A stretch of 64,000 nt of DNA, taken from assembly GCF_026168105.1 (NCBI RefSeq), contig NZ_LBMW01000001.1, positions 372,001-436,000 on the forward strand, read 5' to 3'. A model generated the notes under the pieces. That model saw nothing but the letters and a program-made list of their open reading frames with translations, made no database searches and was not told the DNA's origin. Below, in pieces: positions 42,894 to 52,377 of this stretch. Position numbers and translations under genes: made by a program. Numbering within the stretch: the first letter of the stretch is position 1; each line of letters starts with the position of its first letter. This DNA comes from Streptomyces hygroscopicus (GTDB lineage Bacteria > Actinomycetota > Actinomycetes > Streptomycetales > Streptomycetaceae).

Positions 42894-44573
42894 ATGGCAC
42901 AGGCTGCCGGGGCAGCAGCACGGACCGTCATCCTGACCGTGGACGACGACCCCGGGGTGTCCCGCGCCGTGGCCCGTGACCTGCGCCGCCGGTATGGCGA
43001 GGCGTACCGCATCGTGCGCGCGGAGTCCGGCCAGAGCGCGCTGGAGGCGCTGCGCGAGCTGAAGCTGCGCGGCGACCTGGTGGCCGTGATCCTCGCCGAC
43101 TACCGGATGCCGCAGATGAACGGCATCGAGTTCCTGGAACAGGCCCTGGACGTGTACCCGGGCGCGCGACGGGTGCTGCTGACGGCGTACGCCGACACCA
43201 ACGCGGCCATCGACGCGATCAACGTCATCGACCTGGACCACTACCTGCTCAAGCCGTGGGATCCGCCCGAGGAGAAGCTCTATCCGGTCCTCGACGATCT
43301 GCTGGAGGCGTGGCGGACCTCCGACTACAGACCGGTTCCCACCACCAAGGTGGTGGGACACCGCTGGTCGGCGCGGTCGTCGGGGGTGCGGGAGTTCCTC
43401 GCCCGCAACCAGGTCCCCTACCGCTGGTACTCGGTCGACACGCCGGAGGGACAGCGGCTGCTGGCGGCGGCCGGGCAGGACGGGGCGCGGCTGCCCCTCG
43501 TCGTCACCCCGGACGGCACGCCCCTGCTCGAGCCGGAGGATCCGGAGCTCGCTGCGCACGTGGGGCTGGCGACGACGCCGACCGCGGAGTTCTACGACCT
43601 CGTCGTGATCGGCGGCGGGCCCGCCGGCCTCGGGGCCGCCGTGTACGGGGCGTCGGAGGGACTGCGAACCCTGCTCGTGGAGCGGTCGGCGACGGGTGGA
43701 CAGGCCGGGCAGAGCTCCCGGATCGAGAACTACCTCGGCTTCCCCGACGGCGTGTCGGGCGCGCAGCTGACCAACCGGGCGCGCCGCCAGGCCACGAGGT
43801 TCGGCGCGGAGATCCTGACCGCGCGGGAGGTGTCGGCGCTCGAGGTGAACGGGGCCGCGCGGATCGTGCGGTTCTCGGACGGTTCCGCGATCGCCGCGCA
43901 CAGCGTGATCCTGGCGACCGGTGTGTCGTACCGGCAGCTCCAGGCCCCGGGCCTCGTGGAGCTGACGGGGTGCGGGGTCTTCTACGGTTCGGCGCTGACG
44001 GAGGCACCGGCCTGCTCCGGGTACGACGTGTACATCGTCGGCGGCGCCAACTCCGCGGGCCAGGCGGCGATGTACCTGTCCCGGGGCGCCAAGTCGGTCA
44101 CCCTGCTCGTTCGGGGCGAATCGCTGTCGGCGTCGATGTCGCACTATCTGATCCAGCAGATCACCGAGGCGCCGAACATCTTCGTGCGCACCCGCACCGT
44201 GGTGGAGTCGGCGCACGGCAGCGACCACCTGGAGCAACTGACGCTGCGGGACGTGGTCAGCGGGGAGACCGAACTGGTCGACGCACAGTGGCTGTTCGTG
44301 TTCATCGGGGCCGCCCCGCTCACGGACTGGCTGGAGGGGACCGTGCTGCGGGACGAGCACGGTTTCATCATGACCGGCCCCGACATGACCAGCGACGGCA
44401 AGCCGCCCCGGGACTGGGAGCTGGACCGGCCCCCGTACCACCTGGAGACCAACGTTCCCGGTGTGTTCGTGGCGGGCGACGCCCGCGCCGAGTCCGCCAA
44501 GCGGGTCGCCTCCGCGGTGGGCGAGGGGGCCATGGCCGTCATGCTCGTCCACCGGTATCTGGAGCAGTCATGA
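42894..44573 (+). CDS. Response regulator fused to thioredoxin-reductase-like flavoprotein
   Basis: 559 residues from ATG 42894 (GGGTGGG upstream); GTG 42882 is possible. Receiver: DDD acidic cluster, Asp69 in VILADYRMPQMNG, Lys in YLLKPWD. Residues 150-230 form a thioredoxin/linker-like region, and 230-559 are a thioredoxin-reductase-like module: VVIGGGPAGLGAAVYG (FAD) and VYIVGGANSAGQAAMYLS (NADPH). The redox-active CxxC of thioredoxin reductase is missing; the corresponding stretch is GCGVFYGS and a later single Cys. First of a three-gene unit with a cNMP-kinase and UBP-finger protein; likely its response-regulator target is redox activity, not DNA. Confidence 0.92.
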   Translation: MAQAAGAAARTVILTVDDDPGVSRAVARDLRRRYGEAYRIVRAESGQSALEALRELKLRGDLVAVILADYRMPQMNGIEFLEQALDVYPGARRVLLTAYADTNAAIDAINVIDLDHYLLKPWDPPEEKLYPVLDDLLEAWRTSDYRPVPTTKVVGHRWSARSSGVREFLARNQVPYRWYSVDTPEGQRLLAAAGQDGARLPLVVTPDGTPLLEPEDPELAAHVGLATTPTAEFYDLVVIGGGPAGLGAAVYGASEGLRTLLVERSATGGQAGQSSRIENYLGFPDGVSGAQLTNRARRQATRFGAEILTAREVSALEVNGAARIVRFSDGSAIAAHSVILATGVSYRQLQAPGLVELTGCGVFYGSALTEAPACSGYDVYIVGGANSAGQAAMYLSRGAKSVTLLVRGESLSASMSHYLIQQITEAPNIFVRTRTVVESAHGSDHLEQLTLRDVVSGETELVDAQWLFVFIGAAPLTDWLEGTVLRDEHGFIMTGPDMTSDGKPPRDWELDRPPYHLETNVPGVFVAGDARAESAKRVASAVGEGAMAVMLVHRYLEQS

Positions 44574-44595
44574 ACCCACGGCGCGGGGAGAGGTC

Positions 44596-46107
44596 ATGAG
44601 CGGTCGGTCGATGCCCTGCGACCTGGCGGAGCTGAGCACGCTCTTCCTGTTCGAGAAGCTGGACCGGGAGCAGCTGGAGCGGCTGTGCCGGGAAGGGCGG
44701 GTGGAGCTGTTCGAGCCCGGCCCGGTGTACACCGAGGGTGAGCCTGCCACCTGCTTCTTCGTGCTTCTGAACGGCACGGTGGTGTTGTCGCGCCGGGTCG
44801 GCTCCGATGACGTGGAGATCTCCCGGACGTCCCAGCGCGGCGTGTACGCGGGCGCTTTCCAGGCGTATCTCGGCGACCGGGCGCGGGCGTCGACGTACAA
44901 CGGGTCGATGCGGGTCACCGAACCCTCACGTTTCTTCATCCTGCCCGCCGACACCTTCGCCTCGGTGATGCGGGACTGGTTCCCGATGGCGGTGCATCTG
45001 CTGGAGGGGCTGTTCTTCGGCACCAAGAACACCCAGCAGGTCATCAACCAGCGGGAGCGGCTGCTGGCGCTCGGCTCCCTGTCGGCGGGCCTGACCCACG
45101 AGCTGAACAACCCGGCTGCGGCGGCCGTGCGCGCCACGTCGGCGCTGCGCGAGAGGGTCGCCGGGATGCGGCACAAGCTGGGCATGATCGCCGCCGGACG
45201 GTACGAGCCGCAGGCACTGCTCAGCCTGGTCGACATCCAGGAGCGCACGGCCGAGCAGGTCGCCAAGGCCGCACAGGTCAGCCCGCTGGAGGCGTCGGAC
45301 CGCGAGGACGAGATCTCCGACTGGCTCGACGACCACGACATCCAGGGCGGCTGGCAGCTGGCGCCGACGTTCGTGCAGGCCGGGCTCGACACCGACTGGC
45401 TGAACCAGGTCGCGGCGGCGGTCGACGAGGCGAGCCTCGAGGCCGCGATCCGCTGGCTCAACTACACGGTGGAGACCGAGCTGCTCATGAACGAGATCGA
45501 GGACTCCACCACCCGGGTCTCCACCCTAGTCAACGCGGCCCGGCAGTACTCCCAGCTCGACCGGGCACCGTACCGGATCGCCGATGTGCACGAACTGCTC
45601 GACAGCACCCTGCTGATGCTCTCCGGGAAGCTCGGTGGCCGGATCACCGTCGTCAAGGAGTACGACCGCACCCTGCCGGGCATTCCGGCCTATCCCGGCG
45701 AGCTGAACCAGGTGTGGACGAATCTCATCGACAATGCGGTCTCGGCCATGAACGACGCGGGCGGAGAGGGCACGTTGACCGTGCGTACCGCGCTCGACCG
45801 GGACCAGTTGCTGGTCGAGTTCCGCGACACGGGTCCGGGCATACCGCCGGAGATCCGCGGCCGTATCTTCGACCCGTTCTTCACCACCAAGCCGGTCGGG
45901 CACGGCACCGGGCTCGGCCTGGACATCTCCTGGCGCATCGTCGTCAACAAGCACCACGGCAGCCTGGAGGTCCGCTCGGAGCCGGGCGACACACGGTTCC
46001 AGGTACGTTTGCCGCTGACCGCCGCGGAGTCCGACGTCGTCGAGCAGGAGTCCGGCACCGACTCCGGTACACGGCGGGATGCCGAGAAATCCCCGGAGGC
46101 ATCATGA
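44596..46107 (+). CDS. Cyclic-nucleotide-binding-domain histidine kinase
   Basis: 503 residues from ATG 44596 (GGGGAGAGG just upstream), 22 bp after the receiver gene. N-terminal CAP_ED-like domain (LFLFEKLDREQLERLCREGR then VYTEGEPATCFFVLLNG), central helices, phosphoacceptor GLTHELNNPAAAAVRATSAL, and ATPase boxes NQVWTNLIDNAVSAM, DTGPGIPPE, FTTKPVGHGTGLGLDIS. A cytoplasmic kinase with a possible cNMP or metabolite sensor. Strong candidate for phosphorylating the adjacent receiver-flavoprotein. Overlaps the zinc-finger gene by 4 bp. Confidence 0.92.
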   Translation: MSGRSMPCDLAELSTLFLFEKLDREQLERLCREGRVELFEPGPVYTEGEPATCFFVLLNGTVVLSRRVGSDDVEISRTSQRGVYAGAFQAYLGDRARASTYNGSMRVTEPSRFFILPADTFASVMRDWFPMAVHLLEGLFFGTKNTQQVINQRERLLALGSLSAGLTHELNNPAAAAVRATSALRERVAGMRHKLGMIAAGRYEPQALLSLVDIQERTAEQVAKAAQVSPLEASDREDEISDWLDDHDIQGGWQLAPTFVQAGLDTDWLNQVAAAVDEASLEAAIRWLNYTVETELLMNEIEDSTTRVSTLVNAARQYSQLDRAPYRIADVHELLDSTLLMLSGKLGGRITVVKEYDRTLPGIPAYPGELNQVWTNLIDNAVSAMNDAGGEGTLTVRTALDRDQLLVEFRDTGPGIPPEIRGRIFDPFFTTKPVGHGTGLGLDISWRIVVNKHHGSLEVRSEPGDTRFQVRLPLTAAESDVVEQESGTDSGTRRDAEKSPEAS

Positions 46108-46454
46108 CCACAGTGAACGGAATCGACCCCGACGTCACGCCGAGCGGCACCGGCTGTGTGGAGTGCGACGAGGCGGGCGGCTGGTGGTTCCATCTGCGGC
46201 GGTGCGCGCAGTGCGGGCACATCGGCTGCTGCGACGACTCGCCCGCCAAGCACGCCACCGCGCACTTCCGCACCACCGGGCATCCGGTGATCCGCAGTTA
46301 CGAGCCGGGCGAGGGCTGGTTCTGGAACTACACCACCTCCGAGCTGTACGAGTCCGGACCCCAGCTCGCTCCCCCGCTCAGTCATCCCGCGGACCAGCCC
46401 GTACCGGGGCCTGCGGGGCGGGTGCCGGCCGACTGGGCGCAGACGCTGCGCTAG
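46104..46454 (+). CDS. UBP-type zinc-finger protein
   Basis: 116 residues; ATG 46104 overlaps the kinase stop (ATGA). Metal ligands: CVECDEAGGWWFHLRRC, then CAQCGHIGCCDD, HATAHFRTTGH, ending EGWFWNY: the Cys/His pattern of the ubiquitin-hydrolase-type (zf-UBP) finger. Eukaryotic versions bind ubiquitin C-termini; actinobacteria have no ubiquitin, though they have Pup. Function therefore unclear; the tight operon with the receiver-flavoprotein and kinase implies it is a component or output of this signal system. I recall similar gene sets in other actinobacteria. Confidence 0.92.
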   Translation: MTTVNGIDPDVTPSGTGCVECDEAGGWWFHLRRCAQCGHIGCCDDSPAKHATAHFRTTGHPVIRSYEPGEGWFWNYTTSELYESGPQLAPPLSHPADQPVPGPAGRVPADWAQTLR

Positions 46455-46603
46455 GTTGGGCCGACTGGATCGGTTGTGGGCAACTGCGGGTCGTGGGTGG
46501 CCGGTCGCGCCCAGGCGGCGGAGCCGCATCATGTCCCGGCCCCGAGCTCCTGCCGGGGCGCTTGCCGCGTGGCCGTGGAGAACTGTCGGGGAAGGTAGGG
46601 GCG

Positions 46604-47563
46604 TTGATCGGAATCTCGGACATCCGCGCGGCCGGGGAGCAGATTGCCGGATGCGTCGTGCGCACGCCGACGGTGGAGAGCCCGGGGCTGTCCACGTTGC
46701 TCGGGGTTCCGGTGACCGCGAAGCTGGAGCTGCTGCAGCGCACCGGGTCGTTCAAGGCGCGCGGTGCGACGGCGCGGCTGCTCGCGCTCGACGAGGCCGA
46801 GCGGGCGGCGGGAGTGGTGGCGGTCAGCGGAGGCAACCACGGGGTCGCGCTCGCGGTCATGGCCGCCGCGCTGGGGGTGAAGGCGACGGTCGTGATGCCT
46901 CGGTCGGCGCCGACGCGGTCCGTGCAGATCGTGGAGTCCGCGGGAGCGTCGCTGCGGCTGACGGACGGTATGGACGAGGCGTTCGCGCTCACCGGTCGGC
47001 TGCGGGAGGAGGGCCTGACCCTGGTGCACCCCTTCGACGATCCGGTGGTGGTCGCCGGGCAGGGCACCGTCGGCCTCGAACTGGCGCAGGACGCCGACGA
47101 GTTGACAGACGTGCTGGTGAGCGTCGGGGGTGGCGGACTGATCTCGGGCGTGGCGGCGGCGCTGGCCGCCCTACGGCCGGGAATTCGCGTCTGGGGGGTG
47201 GAGACGGAAGGCGCCGAGGCCATGTCCCGGGCGCTGGCGGCGGGCGGTCCGGTGCCGGTGGAGCTGTCGTCGATCGTGACCACCCTCAGCGCGCCGTCCG
47301 TCTCGCAGTTGACGTACGACCATGTGTCGGCGCTGGTCACCGACGTCCTGGTGGTGCCGGACGGGGAGGCCGTGCGGGGCAGTCTCGAACTCGCCGAGCA
47401 CGCCAAGGTGTGGACCGAGCCCGCCGCGGGCTGTCTGCTCCCCGCGGCCCGGAAGGTGCTGAAGCGGGTCGGCGAGGGGGCCCGGCTGGGTCTGGTGGTG
47501 TGCGGTGGCAACGCCGGCGTCGAGGACGTCGTGGGGTGGACGCAGCGGTTCGGACTGGGGTGA
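46604..47563 (+). CDS. PLP-dependent threonine-dehydratase-like enzyme
   Basis: 319 residues from TTG 46604, the only start codon before the conserved region; GGGGAAGG and AGGTAGGGG precede it. PLP Lys51 is in TGSFKARGATARL; SGGNHGVALAVMAA and the Gly-rich VSVGGGGLISGVAAAL match the fold-type II family. Length (319) is that of catabolic threonine/serine dehydratase or racemase, without the C-terminal ACT domain of biosynthetic IlvA. Reaction: dehydration of Ser/Thr or racemisation, not settled from sequence. Confidence 0.88.
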   Translation: MIGISDIRAAGEQIAGCVVRTPTVESPGLSTLLGVPVTAKLELLQRTGSFKARGATARLLALDEAERAAGVVAVSGGNHGVALAVMAAALGVKATVVMPRSAPTRSVQIVESAGASLRLTDGMDEAFALTGRLREEGLTLVHPFDDPVVVAGQGTVGLELAQDADELTDVLVSVGGGGLISGVAAALAALRPGIRVWGVETEGAEAMSRALAAGGPVPVELSSIVTTLSAPSVSQLTYDHVSALVTDVLVVPDGEAVRGSLELAEHAKVWTEPAAGCLLPAARKVLKRVGEGARLGLVVCGGNAGVEDVVGWTQRFGLG

Positions 47564-47588
47564 CCGGGAGCTTGTGCAGGTCCGTCTG

Positions 47589-48395
47589 ATGGCCGAGAGC
47601 ATGGAATGCGTCCGGTGCGGCGGGATCGTGGCACCGGACGGCATGTGCTGGGACTGCGGCGCGGCGCAGCCCGCGTTCCGGGCGCATGTGGAGATCACCG
47701 CGGGCGATGACGCGGCCGGGGTCAGCGACCGGGGCCGTCGGCGGGAGGTCAACGCGGACGCGGTGGCACTGGCCACGGGCGAGGGGTGGACGGTCGCCGT
47801 CGTCTGTGACGGGGTGTCCCTGTCACCGCGGCCCGAGCGCGCGGCCCGGGTCGCGGCCGAGACCGGGGCGGCGGTCCTGGTCGGGCGGCTCGGGGAGGGC
47901 TGTGTGCCCGAACTGGCGCTCCAGGAGGCCGCCGTGCGGGCGGGCCGGGCGGTGAGCGCTCTGGCGGCATCGCGGGAGGCCGCGCCTGCCTGCACATTCG
48001 TCGCCGCTGCCGCCGGGCCCGAGGGCGTCTGGTGTGGCTGGGTCGGTGACAGCCGGGCCTACTGGCTGCCGGACGAGGGGCCGGGGCGGGCGCTGAGCGA
48101 GGACGACACGGGCGAGCACGACGCCCTCACGGCGTGGCTGGGCGCCGACGCCGGGCCGGTGGATCCGCGCGTCTGCGGCTACCGGCCGATCGTGCCCGGC
48201 CGTCTGCTGCTGTGCACGGACGGCCTGTGGCGGTATCTGCCGGACGCCGCCGGGCTGCGGGCAGCGCTCGGGCACGGCCGGCCGGACACGCTGGCCGATG
48301 CGCGCACGCTGGTGGGCCGCGCTCTGGACGAGGGCGGTCAGGACAACGTCACCGCCGCCGTCATCCGCGTGATGCCGAGCCTGCCCGGGACGTGA
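47589..48395 (+). CDS. PP2C-like serine/threonine phosphatase with zinc ribbon
   Basis: 268 residues from ATG 47589; GTG 47574 (GGGAG 3 bases upstream) and ATG 47601 are rivals. The N-terminus has CVRCGG and CWDCG, a four-Cys zinc ribbon. Then the PP2C fold: SDRGRRREVNADAVAL, VVCDGVSLSP, GWVGDSRAYWL, LLLCTDGLWRYLPD and GGQDNVTAAVI, with all metal-binding Asp present. Eukaryotic-like (PppA/Stp) type rather than SpoIIE type, likely reversing a Ser/Thr kinase. Its 3' end overlaps the convergent hydrolase gene by 35 bp. Confidence 0.9.
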   Translation: MAESMECVRCGGIVAPDGMCWDCGAAQPAFRAHVEITAGDDAAGVSDRGRRREVNADAVALATGEGWTVAVVCDGVSLSPRPERAARVAAETGAAVLVGRLGEGCVPELALQEAAVRAGRAVSALAASREAAPACTFVAAAAGPEGVWCGWVGDSRAYWLPDEGPGRALSEDDTGEHDALTAWLGADAGPVDPRVCGYRPIVPGRLLLCTDGLWRYLPDAAGLRAALGHGRPDTLADARTLVGRALDEGGQDNVTAAVIRVMPSLPGT

Positions 48396-49827
48396 AGGGC
48401 GCGCGGTGGCGGCGCAGCGGGCCGCCGTGCAGGGGTGTCGTGTGCCAACGGGCCGTGAAGGTGCCGTCGTCCAGGGTGCAGGTCACCGTCAGGCGGTGCG
48501 GTGTCTCCAGGAACAGGACGTCGGCGCTCAGGGTGTTCCGGTCGGTCCAGCCCCCACTCGCGGCCGTGGGGATCGGCCCGTCGTCGACGGCCCAGCCGGA
48601 GTCGGGGAGGCACAGGTGAAGGCTGTTCCCGCCCTCCCTGAGCGTCAGCGTCCAGGTGCCGTCCCGCTCGGTGACCTCGACCGCCGTCAGGCTCGGCTGG
48701 TCGGTGCAGCGACCGCCCCACGGCGTGAAGCGGGCCCCCGCCCAGGGACCGCGGTCCGCCGGGGGTACGGGCTGTACGGCGACCGGCGGCAGGGCGAGCC
48801 GGTCGAGGCGGTGCTGGAGGGCCTTGTCGTCGTCGGCGCGGCCGTCGAGCGGGCCGGGACCGAACGCGGGCAGCAGATGGCGCCACATCGCGTCGAGCAG
48901 CTTCTGCATCTCGACGGTGGCCGCGGTCGTCGCGATCACCGCGTCCTGCTCGGGCAGGACGACGCAGAATTGGCCGTACGCCCCGTCGCCCCGGAATCCG
49001 TGGCGAGACATCCAGAACTGAAAGCCGTACCCCTGCTGCCAGTCCGAGACGGCGCCCTCGGCCGTCCCGTCCGCGGTGGAGATGTGCGGCCGTGTCGCCT
49101 GGGCGACCCATGCGGACGGCAGCAGGCGCCTGCCCTGCCAGACACCGTCCCGGAGGTAGAGCTGCCCCAGGCGGGCGATCGCGTCCGTGGTGGCGTGCAG
49201 TCCGCTGAAGCCGAGGTCACGGCCGCGCGGATGCTGGATCCAGGCGACCTCGCCGATGCCGAGCGGATCGAGAATCCTCGGGCGCAGATACTCGGTCAGC
49301 GACTGACCGGACAGCCGCTGGACGAGCGCGGCCAGCGTGTATGTCGTGGGCTGGTTGTAGGCGAAGACGGTACCCGGGTCCCGGTCCGGCGGAATCAGCA
49401 GGAATCCGCGCACGGGTTCCTCCCGGTCGAGTCGGAACGCCTCGGCGTTGGTCTCGGCGAGGTGTCCGCTCGCCATGGACGCGACGTGCCGGACCAGCAT
49501 GGCGCGGCTGCGCGGATCGGTGATGTCCGCCTCGAACTCCGGGAAGTAGGAGATCACGGGCGCGTCGAGGTCGAGCAGTCCCTCGGCGACGGCCAGTCCG
49601 GCGGCCGTCGAGGTGAAGCTCTTGCTGAGGGAGTACAGCAGGTGGGGGCGGTCGGCGGTGTACGGCGCCCACCAGCCGGAAGCCACCAGGCGGCCGTGGC
49701 GCAGGATCATCAGGCTGTGCGGCTCGATGTCCGGCGCCGCCTCGACCGCGTCGAGGAACGCCTGGATGCCGCGGGCGTCCACTCCTTGTTCGGAGGGCGT
49801 GCTGACGGGCAAGGGACGGGCGCTCAT
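48361..49827 (-). CDS. Serine beta-lactamase-fold hydrolase
   Basis: 488 residues from ATG 49827 (GGAGG 8 bases upstream). Class C/esterase type: Ser66-x-x-Lys69 in YSLSKSF, Tyr-x-Asn in FAYNQPTT. No signal peptide, so cytoplasmic, unlike real beta-lactamases. The C-terminal ~130 residues form an additional beta-rich domain after the catalytic part. Family members hydrolyse esters or D-peptides. Overlaps the convergent PP2C gene by 35 bp at the 3' ends. Not a resistance call. Confidence 0.9.
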   Translation of the reverse strand: MSARPLPVSTPSEQGVDARGIQAFLDAVEAAPDIEPHSLMILRHGRLVASGWWAPYTADRPHLLYSLSKSFTSTAAGLAVAEGLLDLDAPVISYFPEFEADITDPRSRAMLVRHVASMASGHLAETNAEAFRLDREEPVRGFLLIPPDRDPGTVFAYNQPTTYTLAALVQRLSGQSLTEYLRPRILDPLGIGEVAWIQHPRGRDLGFSGLHATTDAIARLGQLYLRDGVWQGRRLLPSAWVAQATRPHISTADGTAEGAVSDWQQGYGFQFWMSRHGFRGDGAYGQFCVVLPEQDAVIATTAATVEMQKLLDAMWRHLLPAFGPGPLDGRADDDKALQHRLDRLALPPVAVQPVPPADRGPWAGARFTPWGGRCTDQPSLTAVEVTERDGTWTLTLREGGNSLHLCLPDSGWAVDDGPIPTAASGGWTDRNTLSADVLFLETPHRLTVTCTLDDGTFTARWHTTPLHGGPLRRHRAPFTSRAGSASRG

Positions 49828-49983
49828 CCGGCGGGCCTCCAGAGCGGTTCCGGGCGGATCGTCTTGGCTGTGGCACGCTGACTGCGTGCATTCCCCATCT
49901 TTCCGGGTGCACTCCGGGCATGTCCATGATCTCGACGGGTAGCGGCTCGGTTTCGGTACCGCCCGGGCGGGAACCCGCGCTTT

Positions 49984-50955
49984 ATGGTGCAAATCGGCTA
50001 CACGATGATGACCGAGCAGGCGGGCCCGCGCGAACTCGTCGACCATGTCGTGCGGGCCGAGGAGGCGGGCTTCGATTTCTCCGTGACCTCGGACCACTAC
50101 TTCCCGTGGCTGCGGACGCAGGGGCATTCGCCGTACGCGTGGGGCGTGCTCGGTGCCGCCGCCCAGGCCACCTCGCGCATTCCGCTGATGACCTGTGTGA
50201 CCTGTCCGACGGTGCGCTACCACCCGGCGGTGGTGGCCCAGAAGGCGGCGACCATGCAGTTGCTGTCGCAGGGCAGGTTCCGGCTGGGACTCGGGGCCGG
50301 GGAGAACCTCAACGAGCACGTGGTGGGCGAGGGTTGGCCGTCCGCCGAGGTTCGGCACGAGATGCTGGAAGAGGCGATCGGCATCATCCGCGACCTGTTC
50401 GCCGGCGGCCATGTCAGCCACCGGGGCACCTACTTCAGCGTGGACTCGGCACGGCTGTGGGACCTGCCGGACGAGCTGCCGCCGATCGGCGTCGCCGTCT
50501 CCGGCGAGCGGTCCTGCTCCCTGGCGGGCCACCTCGCCGACCTGGTCATCGCCACCGAACCGAAGCGGGAGCTGCTCACCGCCTTCGACCGGCACGGCGG
50601 CGAGGGCAAACCGCGGCTCGGGCAGGTGGCGGTCTGCTACGACCGGGACCGGGAGGCCGCCGTACAACGCGCGCACGAGCAGTTCCGCTGGTTCGGCAGC
50701 GGCTGGAAGGTCAACTCGGAGCTGCCGCACCCCGATTCGTTCGCGTCGGCCACACAGTACGTCAGGCCCGAGGACGTGACCGCCTCGATTCCGTGCGGCG
50801 ACGACCCGGCGGACTTCGTCGAGGCCGTACGGCCCTTCGCCGAGGCCGGGTTCACCGAGATCGCGCTGGTGCAGGTCGGCGGCGACACCCAGCCCGAGTT
50901 CGTGGAGTGGTCGGCCAAGGAGCTGCTGCCGGCCCTGCGGGAGGGGCTGCGGTGA
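49984..50955 (+). CDS. F420-dependent LLM-class oxidoreductase
   Basis: 323 residues from ATG 49984. TIM-barrel pattern of luciferase-like monooxygenases: VQIGYTMMTEQAGPRELVDH, VTSDHYFPW, TCPTVRYHPAVVAQKAATM and RFRLGLGAGENLNEHVVGEGW. This looks like the F420-dependent glucose-6-phosphate dehydrogenase-like group of actinobacteria. Full-length; no partner in sight. Followed by PobA 54 bp downstream, though co-transcription is not certain. Confidence 0.92.
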   Translation: MVQIGYTMMTEQAGPRELVDHVVRAEEAGFDFSVTSDHYFPWLRTQGHSPYAWGVLGAAAQATSRIPLMTCVTCPTVRYHPAVVAQKAATMQLLSQGRFRLGLGAGENLNEHVVGEGWPSAEVRHEMLEEAIGIIRDLFAGGHVSHRGTYFSVDSARLWDLPDELPPIGVAVSGERSCSLAGHLADLVIATEPKRELLTAFDRHGGEGKPRLGQVAVCYDRDREAAVQRAHEQFRWFGSGWKVNSELPHPDSFASATQYVRPEDVTASIPCGDDPADFVEAVRPFAEAGFTEIALVQVGGDTQPEFVEWSAKELLPALREGLR

Positions 50956-51009
50956 TCCTAAGAGCGGTGCGGCGGGGGAACGTTGCCCGAACACCGCCAT
51001 AATGATCGG

Positions 51010-52236
51010 GTGATCCACTCCTCCCCCACGCCGGTCCCCCCACAGCGCGTGCCCGTCGTCATCGTCGGCGCGGGCCCCGCCGGTCTGACCCTCGCCAACA
51101 TCCTGCGGGACGCCTCCGTCGACTGTGTCGTCCTGGAGGCCGAGAGCAGGGCGTTCATCGAACAGCGGCCCCGTGCGGGGTTCCTGGAGGAGTGGGCGGT
51201 GCGTGCGCTGGAGCGGCACGGGCTCGCCGACCGGCTGCTGGAGCAGGCGCAGACGCACAGCGAGTGCGAGTTCCGCGTCGACGGCGAGCGGCACCGGTTC
51301 TCCTACACGCAGCTCACCGGCGACCACCACTTCGTGTATCCGCAGCCGCTGCTCGTCACCGACCTTGTGCGCCGGTTCGCGGACGTCAAGGGCGGCGACA
51401 TCCGATTCGGTGTCCGCGCGGTGGAGTTGCACGACATCGACACCGAGGAACCATCGGTGTCGTACACCGATTCGGTCTCGGGGGAGCGTCGGCACATCGC
51501 GTGTGATGTCGTCGCCGGCTGCGACGGCGCGCGAGGTGTGAGCCGCGCCTCGCTGCCGTCCGAGTGCGCGCATGTCGCCCGGCTCGACTACGGGGTCAGC
51601 TGGCTTGCGCTGCTGGCCGAGGCACCGCCGTCCTCGGACTGTGTCGTCTTCGGCGTCCATCGGCGCGGTTTCGCCGCGCACATGGCCCGCGGCCCGCAGG
51701 TCACCCGCTACTACCTCGAGTGCCCGCCCGGCGACGACCCGGAGAACTGGCCGGACGAACGCGTCTGGTCGGAGCTGCGCGAACGGCTGTCCGTGGCGGG
51801 CGCTCCGCCGCTGACCGAGGGGCGGTTGATCGAGAAGCGCGTGCTGGACATGCACAACTACGTGGTGCAGCCCATGGCGTACGGGAAACTGTTCCTGGCG
51901 GGTGACGCTGCCCATCTGGTGGCGCCGATCGCGGCGAAGGGCATGAACCTCGCCCTGCATGACGTGCTGCTGCTCGCCGACGCGCTCCTGTCGTACTACC
52001 GCACGGGCGACACCGGCGGTCTGCGCGGCTACACGGCGGCCTGTCTGCGGCGCGTGTGGGAGTACCAGGAGTTCTCGGAGTGGCTCGCCGAACTGCTGCA
52101 CGGCCCCTCCTCTGGGGATCCGTTTCGCGCAGGCAGGGCCACCGCCCGGCTGCGGCGGCTGTTCGACTCCCCCGTCGCGGCCGCGGCGTTCGCGGAGTCG
52201 TACATAGGCTCGGCAGCGGGTGGTAACCGTCGGTAA
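51010..52236 (+). CDS. pobA: 4-hydroxybenzoate 3-monooxygenase-like FAD enzyme (PobA)
   Basis: 408 residues from GTG 51010; TTG 50983 has a better SD-like sequence (GGGGGAA) and would add 9 residues. FAD motif VVIVGAGPAGLTLANIL, the DG-type motif VAGCDGARGVSR, and LAGDAAHLVAPIAAKGMNLA near the C-terminus, as in p-hydroxybenzoate hydroxylase. Converts 4-hydroxybenzoate to protocatechuate with NADPH and O2. Length fits (usual about 390). No pca genes near. Confidence 0.85.
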   Translation: MIHSSPTPVPPQRVPVVIVGAGPAGLTLANILRDASVDCVVLEAESRAFIEQRPRAGFLEEWAVRALERHGLADRLLEQAQTHSECEFRVDGERHRFSYTQLTGDHHFVYPQPLLVTDLVRRFADVKGGDIRFGVRAVELHDIDTEEPSVSYTDSVSGERRHIACDVVAGCDGARGVSRASLPSECAHVARLDYGVSWLALLAEAPPSSDCVVFGVHRRGFAAHMARGPQVTRYYLECPPGDDPENWPDERVWSELRERLSVAGAPPLTEGRLIEKRVLDMHNYVVQPMAYGKLFLAGDAAHLVAPIAAKGMNLALHDVLLLADALLSYYRTGDTGGLRGYTAACLRRVWEYQEFSEWLAELLHGPSSGDPFRAGRATARLRRLFDSPVAAAAFAESYIGSAAGGNRR

Positions 52237-52377
52237 CCTACCAGCGAGTAGTTCCGGAGAGGTGTTTTCGCACGTGTGAGCGGCGGAAACGGGCTCGAGG
52301 AAATCCGGTTCGACAGAAATCCCCTTTCTTTGAACACCCACCGTCACGCCCGCCGTACATCCGGGAGAAGGAGTCCG

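Noticed and set aside
43000..44573. True thioredoxin reductase
   Set aside because: No redox CxxC in the expected place and an N-terminal receiver; called a thioredoxin-reductase-like output domain.
48361..49827. Beta-lactam resistance gene
   Set aside because: No signal peptide and a class C/esterase-type core with an extra C-terminal domain; general serine hydrolase is safer.
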